From Lates calcarifer (Eukaryota; Chordata; Actinopteri; Centropomidae): a stretch of 64,000 nt of DNA. The stretch spans positions 11,479,194 through 11,543,193 of the forward strand of contig NC_066852.1 of assembly GCF_001640805.2 (NCBI RefSeq). The letters are read 5' to 3'. Both the position numbers and the translations under genes were made by a program. Every line of letters begins with the position of its first letter. Within the stretch, counting starts at the first letter, position 1. The notes beneath the pieces were generated by a model, which was given only the letters and a program-made list of their open reading frames with translations, did no database searches and was not told the DNA's origin. Positions 37,601-49,600 of this stretch are shown here, one piece after another.

Positions 37601-40600
37601 TGCACATGTGGATAAGCCACAATAAGCCTGTTAATGCCTCAGACTGTAACTGTGTCTTGTTTCTACAGATTACTCAGAGTAGTGAAATTAGATCATGGGT
37701 GGTTATTTGTAGTGGCTACACTCTTGAATGATTTCTTTGTGTGACAAAATACTAGGAGGCCAGTGCATGGTGGCTGCCATACTGTAGGTCTGCTTTAAAC
37801 AATGCCCCTGCTGACAGCACTCTTGAATTTCCAAGAGCCCTGGTTTGATGCTAGAGTGCAAATTCTCAAACACATCCATCATCGTCATCCGACAGACAAC
37901 AAGACCATGCGTTTGTGGCTAACAACTGAACAGGACAAACGACCTGATACCCCTCTCAAAAGAATCACTAACTCAGACAAACATTACAAAGGCAATAATA
38001 TGCTAACTTATTTTAACTTGCAGTGGATGGAAGAATGTTGTGGCAAATTTGCATATCAAAGCTTGACTATATGACAAACCCAGTCTGTTGTTACAGTGGA
38101 TTGTGCCTCGTGCATGCAGGCTTCCCTGCTTACCCTCTCTCCATCCCTCCCTCCTGGGGATAAAAGACGGGCCGAGGACATACGGTAGAAATGCTCTTAA
38201 GTTTCCCACTCTAGGCCACCAGCTTTAAAGGACATTGCTAGGATATCAGTAGTGAAGTCCTCAAGCTCGTGAGTCTCCCATCATGGTGTTTTACATAAAG
38301 GGCAGGCATTTGGTAGAAAACAAATGCTCTGATGACCTGGTTGCCCATTATTAAGTTTCGCAAAAGGCAGTGCAATACTTTATATGACCATGGGTGTGGA
38401 GAGGCCACCAATCGTGGAGGGATCTTGATTTCTCAGGGAGACAAATCCTTTCTTGAATCAGCCTATAATGCCTCTGCTGCGTCCTGCTGAGTTTTCGGAA
38501 AAGGACCTTTCATGGATTTGCTTTTTAATCAAGGTTCTTGAAACCATTCTTGAATGTCAGCCAATCATATTCAGGTCTTTTAAACCAATCAATGTAATCA
38601 ATATCACCACATACAAAATACAAATAAGTGTCACACAGACTAAGAAGGCTGATTTTGTAGAAACAAAAACAAAGAAACAAAACAACCGTATGTGATCTTG
38701 AAGCCCCCAGGGCTTCCACTCAACTGAGAGACATTAGTAATTCGAAATAAATTGGCAGTCCATGTAGTAAGGCAGAGACAGCATTTACGTCATGATCTTT
38801 TGTTAGTCTCTACACACACAAACTAGTGACATGCCAACTTCTATAGGCATGTAGATGTTGACTGTGTCAAAGTGGCTGTGCAGTCCACAGTCTGTCCCCA
38901 CGAAGAAGAGAAACATTACATCAAGTGTCGACCAGGACACTTGAACAAAACAAGGGAATTACAGAACTGAGATTAGTAGACGTGTGCCTGTACGTACTGA
39001 CCAGAAATAATGTGTTTCTTCCTAATATAATAAATGAAAACCTCCGATTTCTGTTGTATTTCTGCTCCTGCAGAACCAGGTAGCTTGTCAAACGTACCAC
39101 TCCCTACGTGAGATGACTGAGCCGTCTGTGTGAGACACATAGTCACCCTCGGGCCCACTATCGTAGCAGTCATCTGACAGGTAGGGGGCGCCATTTCCCT
39201 GGTGCTTTGGTGAATGAGGGTATCTGGCCTGCCGTGGACTAGAATACTGTGTGTGTTCACGGTGGTGATTCTGCTGATGGCTGTGGTGACTGCTCTCCCT
39301 CATTGCCCTAGTGTAGCCATTAGAGGGATATTCCTCTCCATTATAGTTGCTATGGTGACGGCGGTCACGCTCTTGTTTGAGCTGGCGGTCGCCCCACTCT
39401 TCTCGGTCGTGGTCCCGTTGGTAGGAGCTGCTGCCAGCTTTGGTGGGATGGAGCTCATGCTGCGTGGGGGCTTTCTGGAGGTCATTGGGGCCCAGGTACT
39501 GCTTGGTGTAGTAGTTCCCGTGGAAGGTCTGCTGTTTCCGGAGGTAACACACACCAACCACAGACAGCAGCAGTAGGAGGAACAAGGCCCCACCCACAGC
39601 CCCACCCACTATGGAACCAAGATTACTCTCAGGCAGGGCTTCAAGTGTGGGGGAGCTGAGGAGGACATGGCCCTTATCATCCACTAAGGTGGAGGAGGCA
39701 GAGCCAGTTAGGACAGGAGCAGTAATGGTGGAAGGCATGGTGGGAGGATCTAATGGAGGGAAGGAGGGTGAGAGGGGAGTAGAGGGTGGAAGGGAGAGAT
39801 GAACAGACAGAGAGGCAGAGAATGTCAATGCCAACTACATCAGCATTTTACTAGGAAGGGACAGGTCGACGGAAACATCAGCTAAGCTACCACACATACT
39901 AAACTATCAGCTAGCAGTCTCAGGTTTGCACTGCCAATTCTTAAGAGCTTATGGGTGTAGTCTTGAGTGGTGATTGGTAAGTAAAACATACAAATCTAGA
40001 TTTTGGTAAGATGGATTGATGCAATAGTTACATTAGATGATGGACAAATGAGAAAATTTGCTGGGAGAGTCTGAACAGCAGCACTTCAATTAAAATAAAC
40101 TAAGATTTTTCAGTTTGTCACTACATTATACTGTCGTGGTTTCTAATATTCTCCTAAGATGATAGCCACCAGTCACAGTAATTACAGCTCTGAAATGGCT
40201 CCAACAAGTGTTCACTACCTCCTTGAATCTTTAACTAAATGTATATGATTTTTTTTTCACTTTGGTCAAAGCAGGCCATGTTGTCATTCGTTCAATAAAA
40301 AACATGTAGGAAATCTTTACAAATTCTTTATAGACTCTTAATGTCAGAATTTGTGCCTCTTACCAGCAAAATCTTATTTGAGTACAGTTTCAAGTATCTA
40401 TGTGCCACTTTACTGTCAGCTTTCTTTATTTTGGCATGAATACACTTAAAGGCAAAGCAAGAGCAAACCAAAGGCCACTGAGGAAAGGACTGAACAGAGT
40501 AAATTGTACACAAATTAAAAACATTTAAGAACTTATGTTAAAGGATTTGGGTGCACTTACAACAGGAGCCTAACATGGAGGGCACAAGAAACATCAGTCT

Positions 40601-43600
40601 TTGAATGCTTTAAATGAAACTCTCTTGTATTTCCTCTGGCTTTGCACCTAGATATCCACTCATGCACACAGTCAAGTACTTTAATTGACAAAGTCACTTG
40701 TAACCTAGGCAATGCATGCCAATGTCTTTGCACAAGATGGTCATTATCTCCAGGTCAGTAATAGGTCTGTGAAGCATTTGCTGTTGGCCTCTGCTAGTTT
40801 TTTGCACTATTCTTGTTTTCTTGTTCATTTTTATCTGATAGCTAAGGAGAGTATTCCCCTGGCTGCCATATTCTAAGATTACTTGGCTCAGTAGGTGACT
40901 TTGCCTCACCCAGTTAGTTTTATGTCCATTCAGTTTCACAGAGTGTATTGTAGTGACGGCCAAGGATGTTTTTGATCACCGTATGTGGCACTAAATGAAT
41001 GCAGCTTTGTAACTGGTGAGTAATTAATTTCTTGCTTTGTTGGTAGGGAGCTTTTGGCTGTGTAACTAACTCCCTTAAAATCTGTGATTTCTGGGACTGT
41101 GAAAGCAAATAATCCCAATTTAAAATCACAGTAACAATTGTTGGTGACTGAAATGAGTTTCTCAGCCTTGTCAGTGTCTGATGGATTGTTTGACACGTGT
41201 AAAGCAAGTAAAAAAGGAAACCCCTGTACACTGTAATACAATCCAGCCCAACGATCATGGTTAATGTTACTGTTGTGAATGTCACAGCGGTTTCATTTAT
41301 TGTCTAACACTGACTCAAGATTTTGACATTTTTTAGGCTGAACACAACATGAAACAGCCTGAAAAAGTATCAGTGGGTTGACTGAAAAGTGTAAACTATT
41401 GAATCATGGTGTTATTAGAAAGAGAGATGTTCCTAAATTTCCTGACTTTCTGTGAGTGCCAAGCCAAATTATAACCAAATTATTTTGTACACTGCATGCC
41501 TAAAATTGCATGAGAACATGCATTTAAAACTCTATTTTGCAAGTATAATGATGCATTGCCATGATTTCACTCCTCAACTATTAGAACAGCAACCTTAACG
41601 TCAACTGTATTAGGCATGATGCCCACAAAACAGAAGAGCCACAACCCATAATCAGAAGGAGCTCAAGTAATGGAAAGAATCTGAATCTAAAAGCTTTAAT
41701 GGTGCTGCTAAATTGCTCTGCCACTTTAACCTCAGTGCCAGGCCAGATGTGAGGAAAAGATTCACATCTGAGAGCTGAGAACCATGAACCCAAACGTTTG
41801 TAGTCTCTAGGTATATCAATCGTCCAACTTCATGCAGAGGCAGTGAACTGACATATGTGAGCACACCCACAGCAACACACACAACCGAGGGTACACTAAC
41901 ACGGGTAAGCTTATGCACGCCCGTACAGGTCCTCTCAAAGGAAAATGAAATATGGACGATAAATAATAAATAGGAGTTGAAAAGAACTGGTTAATGTTTT
42001 ATGAATCTGGGACATCATCTCACAGTCAGGCTGCAGGGTTTTGCCTCTTACTGCATGACACATGCAGAAATAAAAGAAACACAGAAAGGAAGCGAGAGAG
42101 ATGTAAAAGAAAATCACATCATAATCAGAACAACATTCAGGGAGAGCTTCCATGGACAAGACAGATTCTATGAAACCAGAGGAACATGCTCATCATACAC
42201 AACAGAGAGACGTGACACACTTAGATGCCAAGCCAAGAGGACAGAGCAGAGGCAGTGCACTGTGGTCTGAAGAGGCCTTAAATATTTGCAGCTGTTTGGC
42301 TCAGGAACTTCCCCTTTGAACATCTGGAGACCTAATGTTAATCAAGACTAATCAGCATGCAATTAAGGGTAAACCTAATATTATCAGTGCCAACACAGTG
42401 TTCCATGGGTGATGCTTGATAGACCGTCAGGACGTACAGAATGAGCGAGAGTGATACAGTGTCACATTTCAGCTTGAAGGACAATGTCACAGGCAGTGAT
42501 ACCCTCTATGACGTGCATGCACGCACAGTGCTTCCTAAGGGAAGGCAATAGGAGTCAGCTGTGCCCTGGTGTGTATACTCAGCTCACCTTGTATGAGAAT
42601 GCGCACATCCCGGCTGCGAAGGTTGATGTCATTGGCAACCTCGCACCTGTAAACTCCAGAGTCATTCCGGTGGAGGGGACGCAGGAAGAGCAAAGTGCTG
42701 TTCACTATTTCCACCCCCTCTGGCATTTCACTGTCCAATCTGTGATACACAAGAGACATGAACATTTAGACACACAAAGACACACCTACAACAAATATCT
42801 TACTATGAAATCATGTACATGTGACATTTTATTTGGGATGTATGATAAATTAGAACTTGAAAGTTTTAAAATAAACATTACTACTAGCCTTGGGTAACAA
42901 GTAAAAACTCAGAAGAGAAAAGAAAGATGCCCTACACACAGGTTTACACACCTGATCCATCTGAAGTGATGAGCTGGTGGGTTTGCGTTGGCTTTGCATG
43001 TCATCTGAACGTTTTCCCGACCCACGTACCAGTCTCCATCATAGCCCACAACTGAGATATCAGGAGCAACTGCAGAAAGACAAGAAACAAAAACAAATAC
43101 TGAGGAACCACTACAACTTAACCAGAAACCTAACAACCTTAGAAAACTGATCAACTGAACAGACAGAGCAGTAACTGCTCTGCTCAGTCCAGCTCATCAA
43201 TGCTGTTCTCCTATACTCTTCACTGCCAAATTATCATGGGATTTCTATATCTATATCCATCTATATTAAATTAGTTCCTCTGTTAGTTGCTATTTGTTCA
43301 TAGAAAGCTACTCATACTACAGTATGCAGGATGTTGCTCCATGGCTTTAGACTTGTCAGTTTTTTTGTTTTGTTTTTTTTCTGCACCACATATTGAATAA
43401 GCATAAAATCCTTGGTTGTTGCCATCAGTCACAAAACCTTAAGTCAGACCAAAGTTAAATGCATCTGTCGAACAAAAAAGATTTTCAAGGAGGTCATTTT
43501 AACCCTCTTGCTAGTCTATTTGTAGCTCGTGCAAAAGTCCCATTTGTGCCCCACAGAGTACAGATATGTACTGTAACATCTATGGGGGCTTACTGACAGG

Positions 43601-46600
43601 AAACATTTACACTTTTGACAGTTTAGGAGCAGACACGACTATGAACTGACACAGAAAAGCCTACAGAATTTGAAAAAAAAAAAAAACCATAGAAAACACC
43701 AAGGAACAAGTCTTTCAAAAATCATAATTAACACCTGTAAGGAGTCTGTGTGACTAGTCCTTGATTTCATCCCTGTCAATTCAGCTGTTTCTAAAGTGAA
43801 TTGCTGTTGACATGCTTCAAATAAATCAAACATCAACGCTGACAAGACCAAGGTTTATCAATTGTCTGCTGCTGAAAATCAAATACCTTTACTTTTAAGG
43901 CTTTAAGTCCTGAACTTTCTGTTAAATACAACGTTTAAATGTTTAAGGAAAGAAAGGCAGCTGTATTTGTCCCCATCCATTTACAGCCAGGCTTAGACCT
44001 CAATCCAATCTATTTTAGAGTGTAGACTCTACTGAACTCTTTAATCTACTCACTTTAGCCCTGCACGTTTATTTTGACCCGATCAGTCTAATAAATTCCT
44101 GAACACCTATTGAAAACTGACCTTTTTCACAAGCATGTCATCCATAAAAATATACATATTTATAGCACTTGTTTCACTCGTGTTAAGAATACAACATACA
44201 GTATTTACTATAGGGCTCTCTACCAACTGTTAATATGTTACCCCACATAGCCACTCATAAGATACCCACACTGCACATTGAGCTGGTAGGGGATCCTGAA
44301 GTCACTCTGCAGAGCGGGATGGCGGACCACACAGGTGAGTGTGTGGCCTTGGACGTGGCGTGTGGGCTGCCAGAGGTAGCGCACTTGCGTGCTGGTGGTG
44401 CCGTTGACCTCATCAAATAGCTGCACTTCTGACTGGCCAAAAAGATTGGATTCCCAGGACACCTCAGCAGGAGGCCGGGCCCGCTCAGCAATACAGGTGG
44501 CCACCACAGTTTCATTGCCACCGTCGATCAAGGCAGTCGACCCTGCAGACACGTAGACCTTCGGCTCCACTGTGAGTCAGAGAGTGAGTAAACATTAGGA
44601 GAGAAGGTTATTTTTTTATTTTATCAATACCACTTTTCTTTTCCTGCATCTTTAATTCTGTTTTCTTCACCTCTGTCATTTCTCTGCAGCAGAGTCCAAC
44701 CCATCATTAGCAGCTCTAACCACCCCTGTGATCTGTGAGTGAATACACATACACCCATTGTGTTTGTGAACCAACAGTGACAACCTGTGTCCAAATTAAA
44801 ACAAAAAGGGTACTCCCTTCAGAAATACTGTACTGGAATCTGCTGTTGCTCCCATCAACAAGTCCTTTAAAACAAGGGTTAATACTAGACACAGACTACA
44901 TCAATGTTTTCTGATGCTGTAAAACTCATTGCTCTCCCTCTACTCGCTCAAGAATTTTCTCTCCACTTTATCCAACTGACTGTTTTATCTTTCTGTATGA
45001 TTTTGCATACATTTACTATATCTTAATACAATATCTGACTAAATGTATTGTTACTGATACTGGATTATTGATTTCAGTGTATCGTCCAGCCCTAACAATC
45101 AGACATCTAATAGCAAGCACTGCCTTATCCTGATCTGCTTAGATCCTTTGACAAGTGTCGGTATCCACAGGTTGGCATTAGGGCTACTAGTTTTATTTCC
45201 ACTATCAATTAATCTGTCAATTTTCTTGATAAAACAGTTACTCGTGTGGTCTATAAAATGTTAGACAAGAGTGGAAAATGCCAATCACACTTTCCCAGAG
45301 CCAAGGTAATGTCTTCAAGGGTCTTGTTTTGTAGAATCAAAAGTCCAAACCCCAAAGATATTCAATTAACAATCAGAAGACAAACAGTATATTCACATTT
45401 GATATACTTACCAAGCACATTGACAGTAGTGGAGGCTTGAGTGTTTCCCAGAGGAAATGTAGCAACCTTACAGGTATAGATCCCAACGTCAGCAAAGCCC
45501 ACATTTTCCAGTACAATGGTGGCATCGTGAGAGGAGGGTGAACGAAAATACAAGCGGTGGCCAAACTCTGGAGGGATGGAGATGCCAAACTCTGGGTTGT
45601 AGACGGCAACTGTGACAGAGCCTGAAGGCAGACGGCGCTCCCAGGAGCTCTGAGTAAGAGTAAGGTTTGCGCCCACCTCCACCCTACACTCCAGTGTCAT
45701 ATTCTTTCCCAGCACAGCACTCACTCTCTGAGGCACCACCACCTGACTGCCCCACACACCTGCCAAAGAGACATACAAAAACAAGACTGTAGCTACATGC
45801 AATCATGTTCAACTGCAACAGTTTTGGATAATTCAACACCATTAATTAAAGCAGTTGGAAATGAAAAGCACTTCACACTGCACCTTTGATTATTAAAACA
45901 TCTTTATGCCTACTTCTCTTTAACCATAATCCCATTAGTCCAATTAGTGCTGTAATTGTTCATTTGTACTTATCCAGAGCCCCTCCTTCAATGTGAGAAA
46001 TCCACTGCTGGCAAAAAAACATTAAACCTTAAAAATTCATGATCTTCAGTGATCTACCATCATCATCATCTGTGTGCCAAAGCACTTTCTGGTTCAAGCT
46101 AGGGCTGCAACTAACAATTATTTTCATTACTGATATATCTGCTAATTATATGGAATTAGTGAATTTCTGTCATTTTTTGTCTAGATTGTTGCCAATCATT
46201 TTCTGTTGATCAAAGTGATTAATCAACCAATTGATAGATAAGATAGATCAAGATAGATCTTTTGCTTTTTTGTGTTTTATATGACTTTAAATTGAAAATC
46301 TCTGAGCTCTGGACTGGTCGTATTTAAGACATGCAAAGATATCACTTCCAGTGACATATAGATTTGGCAGACACTTCTGGTTGATAGAAGTATACTGCTT
46401 TCCTCTACTCAGTGGCACAGATTACATTTTCTATTTAAAGATATCAGAAGGGATTATCAGAGTGGACAAGTCATCAGTCTGGCACTGTGTGAAAAATCAA
46501 GAATACCACGACAGCATCAGTGAGTATAAGAGTATTTCTGGTGTTTCCTCTGACGTCAGTTGTTAAAAAATAGTTCATGTGTGCACAAGTTCATTACCAT

Positions 46601-49600
46601 CTGATATCTGTGGGTATCAGACTATAATCAGGGCTTGATACCACCACAGCAGGCGTTGGGATTTTTTAACAAATAACACACAGCTGACTGTGTGACTGAC
46701 TCTATCCCATTGATGAATTTGTTTTTGTCTCTATAGCTTTCCTCCACCTGACCTGAATTCAGGAATAAAAAGCAGGCTGTCTGTATGTCCTTTGTCCAAA
46801 TATAACTAACCCATGCACTCTGTCACCTGCACTTGTCAGAAATGTGGCATGTCTTGAAAGCAGGAGCTCAGCATCGTGTTGAGGAAAGTCAAAGGGATAT
46901 GAAGAGAACAGACTGCGACTGGCAGGGAAAAAAAATGAGGGGAAGAGATATGCTAACATGACGATGACATCATCGCTGAGAGAAGAAAAAGAAGGCTGAG
47001 TGAGGAGAGGCGAGAGCGAAGTCACGTCTGAAACACAAGTGAGAGGAAATGTATCACCAGGATTCCGGCAAACAAAAAACAGAGGAGTTACGTTACTGAT
47101 TTAGAAAAGAAAATATAACACCGCTAGACTGCCAGAGCCTTCAACCAGATCACTAATTGCAACAAGCTGCCAGCAGGAAGACATCATCATAAATCAAAAC
47201 CTGCTGCGCTGCTTGGCAACTGACTCCAAATATTCTATTGTTGTTTTGCCAAAAACAGCTCTGTCTCTGGCCAATCACCCTCTAAAAAGGCCATGTCCTC
47301 AAATATTAATACTGCAGAAGGAAATTTCCCTACCCCTAAAATATGAAGAACAAATGTCTGTTTTTTAAAAATCTTTTTTATTTATTTATTTAGTTGTAGT
47401 GCCACTGAAGTAAAGTTTGTATTTGTGAGAACACTGTACTTATTTGACAGTGCTTCTAGTTTTCACCAGTTTTCACCAATATTAGGTTCAAATGTTAATT
47501 ATAAGGTTATTAGAGCTTCCAGATGAAAGAAATCCAGATTACAGCTAAACCAATTATAGTGTCACTCATTTGTCAAATCTGGGAATTAATATGTTAGATT
47601 ATATTATATTTGAAATATTACTTAATCCACTTGTGAAATTTAACGAATGACACAGCTTATGATTTTACACTTTTTATATGTTGGCTGAGGTGGGGCTGTA
47701 AATAAATATCAAAAATACAAGCCAAATGCTTAATTGTGGATATTAAATCTTGATGGCATATTTTTTTGGCAGAGTAGGCATCATGAGTCATCGTGTTGCT
47801 CATACAGGGAAAGTGAAGCAGATATCAGTCCAACAGTGGGGACATATTCAGCTGTGGAGGCTGTGGTACACTAATCTTGAATTTATGTGCTATTTAGAGC
47901 AATGCATTGTTCTCTAACACATGCACGCATGCACATACTGACACTGTAAATCAGCCATGTTGAGTTCAAAGTTGACCCATAACCTCTGCATTACAAAGAT
48001 AAGTTCAAGTCTGTCTAAGAACAGTAGTCAGATGCCTGTATGTACACTGAAACAGATTTTCCTGGCTGTAATCATTCATCTTTTCATACTGGCCAATAAG
48101 AGATCTGCTCCTAATGCACTTCAAATGTATGTGATGGAGACAAAATCCACAATCCTTGTTCTGTGCATAAATGCAGTCCAAACTTTAGCTGAAACTTGTG
48201 AGTTAAGCAGTCAGATTTAGACAAATCAAGTGAGTAAAAGTATGAATTTCCCACTTTGTGTTATCATCCCTCGGCATAGAAACACTCTAGAAACATAAAG
48301 AGGGAATATTGTATTATAAAGACTGTAACTTTGGATGATACCCACTCAATTTGACTAACTCAGACTGTTAAAGCCTCATATTTGCTTAAATAAACTTTAA
48401 AGAGTTACACAGAACAAGGACTGTGGATAACTTCTATTAGAGACACATAAGGAAGATGTTTTTTCATGGGCAGTCTGAGCAGATTCCAGCAAGCAAAAAC
48501 TGTTTCAGTGTACATCTGGCACCTGACTATGGCACTTGAAAAGATGTGAAACTATTCTGTGAAACAACGATCACTCTCATTTCTACTAGCAAATCAAACA
48601 CAGTACACTCAGTTAATCTAAAATGTAGGCTGTATTACTCTTTTTTCTTTAATAACTGATTGAAACATTTAAAAACGTGTTAAATACTGCACAAAGCAAA
48701 AAGAGAAAAATGTGATGCTTGATTACCTGTGACATCCCACATCACTGAATATAAACTAGACATCATTTGAGTTTGTCTGTTGGCAAATGGTATTTAGATT
48801 TATGGTATTGGTATTCAGAACAACAAAGTTTTCATTTAGATATTACTGGGAGTGCATCATTACTATTAAGTTGCTTGCAAAACTGTACCTCAGCTGCTAT
48901 ATGAGGCAGATCTCCCTGCTCAGACAAAGACAAGGATACACCGTGTCCTCCAATCTGTTTATACTTTATGTTTTACTAAATGATTAATCAAACGTGCAAT
49001 TGCCTGTGTATTCTTTTCTGCTAGCATACTGTTAGCCCACAATATCTAATATATAATGCAAACAGAGCCATTCTAAAAGATATGGAGGCTTTCCTTCCTA
49101 ATTACTCCCATATCACAAATTTTGCACTATGCACAGCTCACAACTTCCTCCAAGGAGTAGTGGAGCTGTTCTGCATATAAAGGGATCGCCCCAAGCTTAT
49201 GTTTGCTATTGGTTCAGTTGGTGAAGTTAATTGGTAAGTTGGTTCCAAACAGTATCCTCCATACGAGGGATAAAGTCAGGTGATCAAGTAAGGAGGCAGA
49301 GAGCTGAGAACACATTTAAATAAACTGGTACTTAATTGCACAGACTGTGCATGTCAGCACAAATGCCTCATGGCAATGTATTTAATGGTCACTGCTTAAA
49401 AAATAATTTGGAAAAAAATTAATAAAGAAACCATACAAGAGTCAAACTTTCTAAATGAAAACATAATGCGCACTATTTGTCCGTCTACTTAAACAGAAAT
49501 ATAAGTGGTTTGCATAAAATGTTCAAAATGCCACACCTCAATCCAGATGGTAACCACTGCATAATACACTGTAAGTGAGCCTTTTCCTCATGTAGAAAAT

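Noticed and set aside
39214..39605. Open frames on plus (120 codons) and minus (101 codons)
   Set aside because: They are shadows of the nectin tail exon, which in its own frame gives a membrane span and the EWYV end.
42484..42897. 137-codon plus frame
   Set aside because: It is antisense to nectin exon 5, with no motifs.
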